From the NCBI RefSeq assembly GCF_019565455.1, contig NZ_CP067377.1:558001-622000 (forward strand): a DNA stretch of 64,000 nt. The letters run 5' to 3'. Below are positions 9,633-18,089 of the stretch, piece by piece (position 1 is the stretch's first letter; each line of letters begins with the position of its first letter). The notes under the pieces are model-generated. The model made no database searches and was not told where the DNA came from. It saw only the letters and a program-made list of their open reading frames with translations. Source of the stretch: Flavobacterium oreochromis (GTDB lineage: Bacteria; Bacteroidota; Bacteroidia; Flavobacteriales; Flavobacteriaceae). The position numbers were made by a program, and so were the translations under genes.

Positions 9633-10411
9633 ATGACTAACACAAATCCCATAGGCCTTTTTGATTCAGGAATTGGTGGTACTTCAATATGGAAAGAAGT
9701 ACATCACTTATTACCTAATGAAAACACAATTTATCTAGCTGATAGCAAAAATGCGCCTTATGGCAAAAAAACAAAAGAAGAAATCATCCAACTATGTTTT
9801 AAAAATGTTGATTTTTTACTACAACAAAAATGCAAACTAATTGTTGTAGCTTGCAATACCGCTACTACTAATGCCATAAAAGAAATGAGAGCTAAATATG
9901 ACATCCCTTTTATTGGTATTGAACCCGCTATAAAACCAGCTGCAACTCTTAGCGAAACCAAAACTATTGGAATCTTAGCAACTAAAGGCACTTTAAATAG
10001 CGAACTTTTTAATCGTCAACTAAAAAACTATACTAATGTTAGAATTATGGAACAAGTTGGACATGGTCTGGTTGAACTAATAGAAGATGGTAAAATTGAA
10101 TCTGAAGAAATGAGAGGGTTATTATATTCCTATTTAGACCCAATGATTAAAGCAGGCATAGACTATTTAGTATTAGGATGTAGCCACTACCCTTACTTAA
10201 TCCCTGAAATAAAAAAATAATTCCTACATCTATTAAAATCATTGATTCAGGATTAGCAGTTGCAAAACAGACTAAATTAATTTTAGAACAACATCAAATA
10301 ATGAATACACAAGAAAAAAAAGGCACCACTATTTTTTATTCAAATAGTGATACCCGTGTTTTAAAGTCAATTCTAGACTTTGATGAAAATATTTTTGAAT
10401 TAAACTTTTAA
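9633..10411 (+). CDS. murI: Glutamate racemase, one homopolymer frameshift
   Basis: MurI makes D-glutamate for peptidoglycan. The start PIGLFDSGIGGTSIWKEV carries the family's N-terminal Asp/Ser. The two catalytic cysteines are visible in VVACNTATTNAI (near residue 74) and LVLGCSHYPYLIPEI (near residue 187). The frame stops at 10220 right after a run of seven A at 10210-10217. One more A restores IKKIIPTSIKIIDSGLAVA and a stop at 10411, for a 259-aa protein of normal length. The gene is normally essential, so a sequence error is the likeliest cause. A -7-like box TATTTTTG (9621-9628) ends only four bases before the ATG. Confidence 0.93.
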
Positions 10412-10420
10412 TAATAATTA

Positions 10421-10933
10421 TTATTCTTTAAACCAACTTGAATACATAACATAATTATTAGAAATACGTTCAATCTCTCCAGCAAAATCACTCTGATTGA
10501 TATCTTTTACTTTTTTAGCAGGTATTCCAGCGTAAATAGCACCTGATTCAACGGTTGTATTTTGCGTTACTACAGAACCGGCTGCTATGATTGAGTTACT
10601 TTCAATAACACAACCGTCCATAACAATTGCTCCCATACCAATCAAAACGTTATCTTTTATAGTACAACCATGCACAATAGCTTTATGGCCAATAGAAACA
10701 TTATTCCCAATTTCTGTGGGATGTTTTAAATAGGTACAGTGTACTACAGCACCATCTTGAATATTGACTTTATTACCTATTCGGATCGAGTGTACATCTC
10801 CTCTAACTACGGCATTAAACCATACACTGCATTCTTTTCCAAAAACCACATCTCCAACAATAGTAGCATTTTCTGCCACATAACAATCTTCAGGAATTGA
10901 TGGGCTTTTACCATTAACTGCTTTTACTAACAT
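10421..10933 (-). CDS. Gamma-class carbonic anhydrase-like hexapeptide protein
   Basis: The 170-aa product is a left-handed beta-helix protein of the YrdA/PaaY/gamma-carbonic anhydrase family. Hexapeptide repeats run from ENATIVGDVVFG to about residue 130 (IGNKVNIQDGAVV, IGNNVSIGHKAIVHGCTIKDNVLIGMGAIV). The likely metal-binding histidines are the one in AVVHCT and the two in GHKAIVHG. Whether it is an active anhydrase cannot be told from sequence. It converges with murI with only nine bases between the stops. Its upstream edge touches a palindromic repeat (10947-11048), whose T-rich end overlaps a near-match promoter box. Confidence 0.9.
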   Translation of the reverse strand: MLVKAVNGKSPSIPEDCYVAENATIVGDVVFGKECSVWFNAVVRGDVHSIRIGNKVNIQDGAVVHCTYLKHPTEIGNNVSIGHKAIVHGCTIKDNVLIGMGAIVMDGCVIESNSIIAAGSVVTQNTTVESGAIYAGIPAKKVKDINQSDFAGEIERISNNYVMYSSWFKE

Positions 10934-10946
10934 ATTTTATAAAGAT

Positions 10947-11048
10947 AAAAGAGGTCCGAAAAGTAAAAATTTAACGCACTTTTATTTTTTCACAAAAGTG
11001 AGTCCCATATAATATGGGCATTATATTATAAACTTTTTGGACATCCTC
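10947..11048. repeat. Probable diverged copy of the dispersed palindromic repeat
   Basis: The left end AAAAGAGGTCCGAAAAGT (10947-10964) and right end CTTTTTGGACATCCTC (11032-11047) are imperfect inverted repeats matching the ends of the clear copies at 51588 and 57743 (GAGGCTGTCC…AAAAGT). An inner palindrome CCCATATAATATGGG is at 11004-11018. It lies between the 3' end of the PorP/SprF gene and the 5' end of the carbonic anhydrase gene. On the minus strand the hairpin ends in CTCTTTTATC, so it may also terminate the PorP transcript. Confidence 0.5.
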
Positions 11049-11051
11049 ATA

Positions 11052-12038
11052 TTAATTTACAGAAGGACAATTACAATCATATTTTTCACGTTTACAACCA
11101 AAATCAAAACCTAAAGTTAATTGATGAAAACCAGCCCTGTCAAATTTTACATCTCCTATGACATAAGTATAATTATAGGCTAACATAAACTTTTTATAAT
11201 TAACTCCTACAATAGGTGTCAAATATTGTAAACGTTGCTTTTCTACAAATCCATTATTTATATATTGAGAACCATCAAGGCTGTTTCTATAAGATAATCC
11301 TGCCCAAAGTTTACCGAAGTCCATATTTTTATATGCTTTGATATTTACGTCTAAACTTCTTTCTTTCGTTAACTCTGTAAATTGAAACATAATAGAAGGT
11401 TCGTACAATATTTTATCACGATTTCCAAAAATATAACCTGAATTAATAACATATTTTCGAAGGTTACTTGACTCTATATCTGTATAAATATTTCTGCTTT
11501 TAAAAACTGCATTTTTCACAGTTGCGTGCGCATAAAAATCAAGAAAATTATACGAAGCTCCAAAATCAATATTATAATAACTTGCACTTTGCACTCCTCC
11601 ACTCACTATAGGATCAAAAGAGGATCCAAATTCTGTTTCATCTAACTGTAATTGATTCACTCCTAGATTTACTCCAAAAGACAAACGGTTTAAATCAATA
11701 TCATTTCTAGAAAATAAAATATGATGTGCGTATGTTGCCTTAAAACCTCTATTAGAATGATTACCATTACGGTCATTAAATAAAATAAGTCCAACCCCTG
11801 ATTTACCATCTTGATCTACATTACCATTAACACTTATAGTCTGTAAAGCGGGTGCTTTGTCAACTCCAAACCATTGTTTCCTAGCTGTAGCTCTAATTTT
11901 TGCACAACTAGCAGCTCCTGCCATTGATGGGTGTATTAAATAATAATTATCTGTTAAATAATCAGAATATACAGGTATATCAACCTGACCATACAAGGAC
12001 AAACTTACAAATGCGAATACAAGTGATAAATACTTCAT
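11052..12038 (-). CDS. PorP/SprF-family type IX secretion membrane protein (orphan)
   Basis: This 328-aa protein has a signal peptide (MKYLSLVFAFVSLSLYGQ). It continues with DIPVYSDYLTDNYYLIHPSMAGAASCAKIRATARKQW, the N-terminal pattern of PorP/SprF proteins: Y/N…N…NPA/PSMAG and an R.QW motif. The rest is a beta-barrel-like sequence. In F. johnsoniae SprF is needed for secretion of the adhesin SprB, and relatives usually sit next to a large adhesin with a gliding C-terminal domain. Here no such adhesin is adjacent, so its cargo is unknown. It ends with several cysteines (FGCKREKYDCNCPSVN), unlike the second SprF-like protein in this window. Confidence 0.88.
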   Translation of the reverse strand: MKYLSLVFAFVSLSLYGQVDIPVYSDYLTDNYYLIHPSMAGAASCAKIRATARKQWFGVDKAPALQTISVNGNVDQDGKSGVGLILFNDRNGNHSNRGFKATYAHHILFSRNDIDLNRLSFGVNLGVNQLQLDETEFGSSFDPIVSGGVQSASYYNIDFGASYNFLDFYAHATVKNAVFKSRNIYTDIESSNLRKYVINSGYIFGNRDKILYEPSIMFQFTELTKERSLDVNIKAYKNMDFGKLWAGLSYRNSLDGSQYINNGFVEKQRLQYLTPIVGVNYKKFMLAYNYTYVIGDVKFDRAGFHQLTLGFDFGCKREKYDCNCPSVN

Positions 12039-12060
12039 TTTTACTTTTAATATGAGCTCT

Positions 12061-12068
12061 CAAAGTTA
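12061..12068 (-). promoter_or_regulatory. Candidate -7 box for the orphan PorP/SprF gene
   Basis: Minus-strand TAACTTTG (12068-12061) matches TAnnTTTG and lies 22 bases upstream of the ATG at 12038. No clear -33 TTTG was seen. Confidence 0.45.
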
Positions 12069-12154
12069 AACTATTTTGAACTACTGGAAAATAGTAGCAT
12101 AATACAATTCCTTTTTTTTCGTTAAAATTCTTATAACTTTCCTCAATCTCTTAC

Positions 12155-12182
12155 TTTATCCTAAACTTCTTTAGTAAATTTG
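12155..12182 (+). promoter_or_regulatory. Candidate promoter for the Nfu-type gene
   Basis: TAAATTTG at 12175-12182 fits TAnnTTTG, with a weak TTTA at 12155-12158 in the -33 position. The ATG at 12233 is 50 bases downstream, so the mRNA would have a short leader. Confidence 0.4.
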
Positions 12183-12232
12183 CATACATATTTTTTCTTT
12201 TGATTTCAAAGAACAATTTATACTTTATACTC

Positions 12233-13126
12233 ATGAAACTAATTACGATAAAAGAAACTTCAAATCCTTCTATTTTAAAATTTGAATTTTCATATTTCAT
12301 TTGCCCAAATCAAAGTTTTGAATTCAAAAATGTAGATGAATGTGCTGATTCACCTCTAGCAAAACAGTTATTTTATTTACCTTTTGTAAAAACAGTTTAT
12401 ATTTCAGGAAATTTTATTGCTATCGAAAAATTCAGTATAGTAGAATGGAATGATGTAAAACAGGATGTAGCAGAACAACTTGAAAATTATGTTAATGCGG
12501 GCGGTCCTGTTATTATTGAAAAAGAAATTAAAAAAGTTGCTGTAACCGTTTATGCAGAAAGTACGCCTAATCCTTCTGTAATGAAATTTGTAGCAAGCAG
12601 AATGCTAACTAAACAAATTGTGGAATGTAAAAATATAGATGAAACTGGAGCTTCTCCCCTAGCAAAAGCATTATTTAATTTCCCTTATGTAAAAGAGATT
12701 TTCATAGATGAAAATTATGTTTCTATTACTAAATATGCTGTAAGTGAATGGCAAGAGGTAACGAACGAATTACGAACTTTTATTAAAGAATTTATAGAGA
12801 GCGGAAATATTGCGGTAGATGAAACAAAAATAACTGTTTCTCAAAAACAAGAAAAACAACAAATAACAAATTTTGAAAATTTAGACGTTACTTCTCAAAA
12901 AATCATTAACATAATTGAAGAATATATAAAACCAGCAGTAGCTTCTGATGGAGGAAATATATTATTCGATTCTTATAATGAAGCAGATAAAACAGTAAAA
13001 GTAATTCTTCAAGGAGCTTGTAGTGGCTGCCCTTCTTCTACTTTTACATTAAAAAATGGCATTGAAAACATGCTAAAAGAAATGCTTAATGATCAAGAAA
13101 TAATAGTTGAAGCCCTTAATGGATAA
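12233..13126 (+). CDS. Nfu-type iron-sulfur cluster carrier with two N-terminal Nfu domains
   Basis: From the ATG at 12233 the product is 297 aa. Two similar Nfu N-terminal domains are visible, at residues about 1-90 (ETSNPSILKFEF…SPLAKQLFYLPFVKTVYIS) and 100-195 (ESTPNPSVMKFVA…SPLAKALFNFPYVKEIFID). A C-terminal NifU domain at about 220-297 follows (IIEEYIKPAVASDGGNILF, GACSGCPSSTFTLKNGIENML). The CSGC pair is the cluster-binding motif. Such proteins pass Fe-S clusters to cytoplasmic targets. The domain duplication is seen in other Flavobacteria. The ATG is chosen over upstream non-ATG starts because the homology begins at MKLITIKETSNPS. Confidence 0.93.
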   Translation: MKLITIKETSNPSILKFEFSYFICPNQSFEFKNVDECADSPLAKQLFYLPFVKTVYISGNFIAIEKFSIVEWNDVKQDVAEQLENYVNAGGPVIIEKEIKKVAVTVYAESTPNPSVMKFVASRMLTKQIVECKNIDETGASPLAKALFNFPYVKEIFIDENYVSITKYAVSEWQEVTNELRTFIKEFIESGNIAVDETKITVSQKQEKQQITNFENLDVTSQKIINIIEEYIKPAVASDGGNILFDSYNEADKTVKVILQGACSGCPSSTFTLKNGIENMLKEMLNDQEIIVEALNG

Positions 13127-13205
13127 CTTTTTTATAATTTGTTTAAATACTTTTAAATCATTATTAAATAAAAGGGAAAATACATTCGTTTTTGTAAATA
13201 AAAAA

Positions 13206-13240
13206 CAAAACACTTCTTCTTGAGGTGTTTTGCCTTTTTA
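13206..13240 (+). terminator. Terminator after the Nfu gene, within a 326-base gap
   Basis: Arms CAAAACACTTC (13206-13216) and GAGGTGTTTTG (13222-13232) pair with G-U wobbles and are followed by CCTTTTTA. It lies in the 326-base interval 13127-13452. The rest of that interval (13241-13452) is AT-rich, and I see no gene or clear promoter in it. Confidence 0.8.
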
Positions 13241-13452
13241 TCTCATAAAACACCATTAAATAAACTAATTTTAATAAAAGGTGCTAGATTCTTATTAGTA
13301 AACAAAAACTAAAAGATGAGAAAAAAATTTTTCTATAGTATTCATTTTAGATATAAATAACTTTTCTGATTCTTTAAAAGTTTTCATCATTTTCTAAAAT
13401 TAAATCCTAAGACCTTATTTTTAGTAGAATTTTATTACCAAACACTTATAAA

Positions 13453-14205
13453 ATGATTAATATAGACACACTAGAAACAGTAAAAGAACATGCCATTACC
13501 TATTCTATTAATTTATTAACTGCTGTTTTAATTTTTATTGTAGGAATATGGCTTTCTAAATTTATTACAAAAACAACAAAAAAAATACTGATTAATCGAA
13601 ATATAGAAATTACACTGGTTGAATTTCTTGAAGATCTAATTTATTGGACAATAAGAGGGTTAGTATTTATAGCTGTTATTTCAAAACTAGGAGTAGAAAC
13701 TTCTTCTTTTGTTGCTATTTTAGGTGCTGCTGGATTAGCTGTAGGTCTATCATTACAAGGATCTCTTTCCAACTTTTCAGGGGGTATTCTAATTATTTTA
13801 TTCAAACCTTTTAAAGTTGGAGATAAAATAGAAGTACAAGGAGAAATAGGAAAAGTAGAAGATATTCATATTTTTTCTACTAAGCTAACAACGGGAAATA
13901 ATCAAGTTGTATATATTCCAAATGGTGTACTTTCAAACGGTAAAATAAAGAATCATTCTCAAAAAAGCACCTCAAGAAATGATTTTACTTTTAATTTTCC
14001 AATAAATGAGAACATTAAAAATACAAGGTCAAAACTAGAGGTATTAGTTCAAAATCATCCATTAATTTTAAAAGATCCTAAACCGGACATTTTTATAGCT
14101 AGTATAGAGACTGAAACATTTAGCTTATTAGTTCGTGCTTGGACGCAAAACAGTGATGGTGTAGCTGTAAAATCAGATCTATTAAATTCTCTTTACAACC
14201 TATAA
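13453..14205 (+). CDS. Small-conductance mechanosensitive channel (MscS family)
   Basis: The 250-aa product relieves hypo-osmotic pressure in the inner membrane. Three membrane segments (about residues 15-37, 60-80 and 85-110) end in the pore helix GAAGLAVGLSLQGSLSNFSGGILI with the Gly/Ala packing pattern of MscS TM3. The beta domain FKPFKVGDKIEVQGEIGKVEDIHIFST…IPNGVLSNGKI follows. The cytoplasmic alpha/beta part ends at SDLLNSLYNL, somewhat shorter than usual MscS proteins, which normally continue to an IPFP-type motif. The truncation may be real or reflect another indel, but no continuation was found in the other frames. Confidence 0.93.
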   Translation: MINIDTLETVKEHAITYSINLLTAVLIFIVGIWLSKFITKTTKKILINRNIEITLVEFLEDLIYWTIRGLVFIAVISKLGVETSSFVAILGAAGLAVGLSLQGSLSNFSGGILIILFKPFKVGDKIEVQGEIGKVEDIHIFSTKLTTGNNQVVYIPNGVLSNGKIKNHSQKSTSRNDFTFNFPINENIKNTRSKLEVLVQNHPLILKDPKPDIFIASIETETFSLLVRAWTQNSDGVAVKSDLLNSLYNL

Positions 14206-14245
14206 TTTAGTAATTATTTTATAGATACAATATAAATAAAAAATA

Positions 14246-14364
14246 AAAGTGTTCGAAAAGTAAATATTTAGTTATCTAACTTTATTGGTTCATTTAATTA
14301 AAGAAAGCATAACTGAAATTGAGAAAACAAACTAAATATTTATTCTACACTTTTTGAACACTTT
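14246..14364. repeat. Long inverted repeat between convergent mscS and tsaB, probable member of the palindromic family
   Basis: Left arm 14246-14273 begins AAAGTGTTCGAAAAGTAAAT. Right arm 14330-14364 ends CTTTTTGAACACTTT. They are near-perfect inverted repeats apart from a seven-base insertion in the right arm, around a spacer of about 56 bases. The CGAAAAGTAAAnATTTA core is shared with the element at 10947-11048. It occupies the 3'-3' junction and probably acts as a bidirectional terminator. Confidence 0.6.
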
Positions 14365-14383
14365 AATTTTTATGTATTACAAA

Positions 14384-15052
14384 TTAAGATTGTTTTGTAT
14401 TTAGCATAAACTCTTTTAAATAAAAAGGTTCAAAATAAGCTACATCTACAAAATCATTATTCAAAAATTTATGGTAAGCACCTTGTACCATTTCCTTAGA
14501 AGAAGGGAAAATTGCTTGATCATGATATACAAACTGATCTGTATTGAGTACTTCTTTACATTTAGAAGCTCCATCTCCTAACAAATGTATTGTTTCTTGA
14601 AACTCAGAAAATATATTAGATTCTATAATTTGAGATTCTACTTTTCGTTTTTGTTCATAATCTTTAGAAAAAATGGCAGTATAACATTCCATACGCCTAG
14701 CATCTATCATGGGCACAATAAGTCCGTCTAAAATTTTTATTTGCTTAGATAAAATTTCTAAAGTATCTAACGCGATTAACGGGATATTTAAAGCATAACA
14801 CAAACCTTTAGCAGCAGAAACTCCAATTCTCAAACCTGTATACGAACCTGGTCCTTGACTGACTGCTATTGCAGTTAAATTGTTTGGTAGAATTTGAGCT
14901 TCTTTTAAAACTTCTTCTATAAAAACGTGTAATTTTTCTGCATGGGTATATCCTGATTCTGCAATTTCACGAACTGCCACTAACTCGCCATCTTTAGCTA
15001 AGGATACAGAGCAATTGCGAGTAGCTGTCTCTAAATGTAAAATATAAGTCAT
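14384..15052 (-). CDS. tsaB: tRNA threonylcarbamoyladenosine biosynthesis protein TsaB
   Basis: The 222-aa product is the TsaB scaffold that works with TsaD and TsaE to make t6A37 in ANN-decoding tRNAs. The ASKHA fold opening YILHLETATRNCSVSLAKDGELV is followed by ESGYTHAEKLHVFIEEVL and the TsaB signature VSQGPGSYTGLRIGVSAAKGLCYAL near residues 62-85. Length is normal. A promoter-like box precedes it, and the upstream efflux-adaptor gene is closed off by a terminator, so it is probably transcribed alone. Confidence 0.96.
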   Translation of the reverse strand: MTYILHLETATRNCSVSLAKDGELVAVREIAESGYTHAEKLHVFIEEVLKEAQILPNNLTAIAVSQGPGSYTGLRIGVSAAKGLCYALNIPLIALDTLEILSKQIKILDGLIVPMIDARRMECYTAIFSKDYEQKRKVESQIIESNIFSEFQETIHLLGDGASKCKEVLNTDQFVYHDQAIFPSSKEMVQGAYHKFLNNDFVDVAYFEPFYLKEFMLNTKQS

Positions 15053-15070
15053 CGATAATTATATATCCTG

Positions 15071-15078
15071 CAAAAGTA
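15071..15078 (-). promoter_or_regulatory. Candidate tsaB -7 box
   Basis: Minus-strand TACTTTTG (15078-15071) fits TAnnTTTG. It lies 18 bases before the tsaB ATG at 15052 and just after the terminator of the upstream gene. Confidence 0.5.
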
Positions 15079-15088
15079 CAATAATCAT

Positions 15089-15131
15089 AAAAAAACAGGA
15101 TTGATTCATTTAAAAAAATGACTCAACCCTG
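15089..15131 (-). terminator. Terminator of the efflux-adaptor gene
   Basis: On the minus strand a 16-base-pair hairpin (arms 15131-15116 and 15111-15096, two G-U pairs) is followed by a run of seven T (15095-15089). The apparent stop of the adaptor reading frame at 15106 falls inside this hairpin, which suggests that the real stop lies upstream. Confidence 0.85.
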
Positions 15132-16474
15132 TAGGAAACAGCAAACTATTTTTAAACAAATTATTCTTTTTGCTTTCTTTTTTATCTCCTGATATTTTTT
15201 TCACTTTATCACCTGGATTTAATTCTTTTGTAACGATGGTATAAGGTCCTGTAATAATCGTTTCTCCTTTATTTAATCCAGAAAGAACTTCTATATAATT
15301 ATCATCTTGGATTCCAGTAGTAATAACTTTTAATTGCACTTTATCACCCTTTTTTACAAATACACATTCATATCGTTTATCTTCTTTTATTGGTTCCTCT
15401 TCTTTTTCCTGAAAATCACCTTCCTCTTCTTTTTCTAAATATATTTTTTTTGAAGATGTTGTATCAGTACGCATAACAACAGCACTTATAGGAACTGCAA
15501 TAATATTTTCTTTACGAGTAGTAATAATATCAACTGTAGCGGTCATACCTGGACGAAAAGGAGCATAATTATTTAATTTACCTTTCATTAAATCAGCATA
15601 AGATTCTTTTATTATTTTAATTTTCACTTTAAAATTAGTAACTTGATCTGCTGAAGTGGCGGAATTAGCAGAATTAGAAATACTCGTTACAATTCCTTTA
15701 AATTTTTTTTTGAGGTAAGCATCAACTTGAACATTTGCCTGATCTCCTATTTCAATTTTCACTATATCATTTTCATTAACATCTACTTCTACTTCCATAT
15801 TATCAAGATTAGCTACTCTCATTAACTCTGTTCCAGCCATTTGTTGTGTACCTAATACGCGTTCACCTAATTCTACAGCTAATTTAGAAACAGTACCAGT
15901 CATAGGGGCATAAATAGTTGATTTTCGCAAACTTTCTCGGGATTCATTAACTGTAGCAGTAGCACTCTCTACATTAAAATAAGCCGCTTGTCTGGCTGCT
16001 TTTGCTCCTTCAAAAACGGCTAATGATTTATCCCATTCAGCACCTGAAATAACACCTTTATCATATAATTTTTATTCCGTTCATAATTTGCTTTAGCTTC
16101 TTTATATTGGGCTTCTACTTGTGACAGATTGGCTTTAGTATTAGACAGTCCTGCCTGTGTCCGATTTACTCCTTGCAAATATAATTGTGGATTAACTTTG
16201 GCTAACAAATCTCCTTTTTGAACCATCTGCCCTTCTTTAACTGGTAATTCGATAATTTCTCCTGAAATTTCAGATGAAATTTTAACTTCTGTTTCAGGCT
16301 GAATTTTCCCTGTAGCCGATACTGTTTCTATAATAGTACGTTCTTTAACTTCTTGCCATTCTACTTCTGTTACAGAAGTATTATCTCCTAACACTCCTTT
16401 TTTTTCAAACCTATTAATCCTACTATCAGAATTACAACACTACTAATAAGTATGTATTTCGTTTTTGCTTTCAT
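15106..16474 (-). CDS. Efflux periplasmic adaptor (HlyD/MacA-type membrane fusion protein), frameshifted
   Basis: The start at 16474 gives an N-terminal anchor (MKAKTKYILISSVVILIVGLIGL). A break in the A/T run at 16398-16405 leads into LGDNTSVTEVEWQEV…ISGEIIELPVKEGQMVQKGDLLAKVNP, a biotinyl-lipoyl hairpin half. A second break at 16069-16073 is repaired by one base to NKKLYDKGVISGAEWDKS, leading to a coiled-coil hairpin, then APMTGTVSKLAVELGERVLG (second lipoyl half) and the beta-barrel domain. Joined length is about 450 aa. A third indel near 15178-15183 would give the ending KKRKQKE with a stop at 15161, ahead of the terminator hairpin. That seems more natural than the stop at 15106. It is paired with tolC upstream, but no pump gene is adjacent. 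Confidence 0.88.
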
Positions 16475-16558
16475 TTAATTTATTATTTAACATTAAAGAG
16501 AAAATATTTTATCATAGAGCTAGTTCATCTTCAACTTTTATTTATAAGCATTAGAATT

Positions 16559-17986
16559 TTAAAAGATTGGAATTCCAAAATAAAATTCTAAAATTTTAGT
16601 TCTAAAAATATAATCATATTTAGTACGCAATACATCTGATTCTGCATTAACCAACTGCGTTTGCGATTGATTGTAATCAAAAACATTCATTAATCCTACT
16701 TCATAACGTTCTTTTGCATAATTTACTGCTTTTTGTCTTGCTTGTAAAACAACTAATGCTGCTTCATAGGCTTTTTGAGCTCCTCTTGTATCTGTATACG
16801 CTGTATAAACTGTTCGTTGAAGATCTAACATTTGCTGTTCTAATGTTAATTTAGATTTTTGGAAAATAATTTTAGACCGGTTTACATTATTTCTTACAGT
16901 AAATCCATTAAAAATAGGTATGTTCAATTGTAATCCAAAGCTATGTCCTTTATTATTATCTATTTGTTGAAAAAAAGGAGTTGGACCACCTAACACAGGA
17001 ACTTTATTAACCGTGGCAACTAAATCACCTGTTGACTCTACAAAACCTATTTCTCTAATTGGATTTTGTGGATCAATTTCAAATCCTTTTATTCTTTTTG
17101 CATAAGAAACACGAGTATTTACATTATAAAAACCTTGTAAACTGGGCTGGTAAGCACCTTTTGCTATATCAATATCTTTTTGAGCTATTTCTAAATTTGT
17201 CTGTGCTAATTTTAATTCAACACGTGTTTCTTTAGCTTTCTTAAAAATGACATTGGGTGTTTCTGCTAAAACTGTACTTAATTTAGCTTCAACTTCTGCA
17301 TCAGTAATATCAAAAATATCATATTCTTTTAATTGTAATAACTGAGCTAAACTTAATTTTGAGATTAATAAAACATTTTCTGCATTAACTAATTTTTGAT
17401 TATTAGTTGCAATAGTAGCATCTATATCTAACAGATCTCCTCTTGGGACTACTCCTGCGTTTACTAATTCAGTAGTCCTCTTTTTTTGTTCATTACTTAA
17501 CCTTAGTTGTTCTTTTTGTACTTTTAAACTTTCCTTATTAAATAAAATTTGGAGATAGGCATTTACTATATTTAACGAAATATCTTCTTTTATTTTAGTT
17601 AACTGATATTCTGATGCGATCTTTGATAAATTTGATTTTCTTAATTGATTTTGATATTGTAATCCTCTATAAATATCAATACCTAATGATATACCTGCTG
17701 AAGTAAATTGATTCGTTTGATTTTCTAGTAAACCAGTAATTATATTCTGATTTAGCCCTATGTTCCAGGAATGAGATAAACTTCCATTTAAAGATGGTAG
17801 AAATCTACCAAATGCAATTTTTTTATTAACAGTAGCTATATCTACATCTAAGGAAGACTGCTGTACCGCAATATTATTCACTAATGCGTGATTTATACAT
17901 TCTTTTAAAGTCCACTTTTTTTCTTGCCCCTTAGCACTAAATCCTATAAATATTAAAAAGACAAGTATGTGGAATATATTTTTCAT
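16559..17986 (-). CDS. TolC-family outer-membrane efflux protein
   Basis: This 475-aa protein has a signal peptide (MKNIFHILVFLIFIGFSAKG). It has the two-fold TolC pattern of helical repeats: WTLKECINHALVNNIAVQQSSLDVDIA near the N-terminus, and KSKLTLEQQMLDLQRTVYTAYTDTRGAQKAYEAA…YEVGLMNVFDYNQSQTQLVNAESDVLR near the C-terminus. It forms the outer-membrane exit duct of tripartite efflux or type I secretion systems. The adaptor gene follows 85 bases downstream in the same direction, so the two are probably an operon. The transported substrate is unknown. The DUF4403 gene is divergent. Confidence 0.94.
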   Translation of the reverse strand: MKNIFHILVFLIFIGFSAKGQEKKWTLKECINHALVNNIAVQQSSLDVDIATVNKKIAFGRFLPSLNGSLSHSWNIGLNQNIITGLLENQTNQFTSAGISLGIDIYRGLQYQNQLRKSNLSKIASEYQLTKIKEDISLNIVNAYLQILFNKESLKVQKEQLRLSNEQKKRTTELVNAGVVPRGDLLDIDATIATNNQKLVNAENVLLISKLSLAQLLQLKEYDIFDITDAEVEAKLSTVLAETPNVIFKKAKETRVELKLAQTNLEIAQKDIDIAKGAYQPSLQGFYNVNTRVSYAKRIKGFEIDPQNPIREIGFVESTGDLVATVNKVPVLGGPTPFFQQIDNNKGHSFGLQLNIPIFNGFTVRNNVNRSKIIFQKSKLTLEQQMLDLQRTVYTAYTDTRGAQKAYEAALVVLQARQKAVNYAKERYEVGLMNVFDYNQSQTQLVNAESDVLRTKYDYIFRTKILEFYFGIPIF

Positions 17987-18035
17987 TATTCTAGTTTATT
18001 CAATTCTTTATAAGATTAGACTCTCAAAAAATCTC

Positions 18036-18071
18036 TTTGTTACAATCTGTCTAAAAATAATTTTATTTTTG
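18036..18071 (+). promoter_or_regulatory. Candidate promoter for the DUF4403 gene
   Basis: TTTG at 18036-18039 and TATTTTTG at 18064-18071 resemble the Bacteroidetes -33/-7 pair, with 24 bases between, slightly longer than usual. The ATG at 18090 is 18 bases downstream. Confidence 0.5.
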
Positions 18072-18089
18072 TGACAAAATCATTATCAT

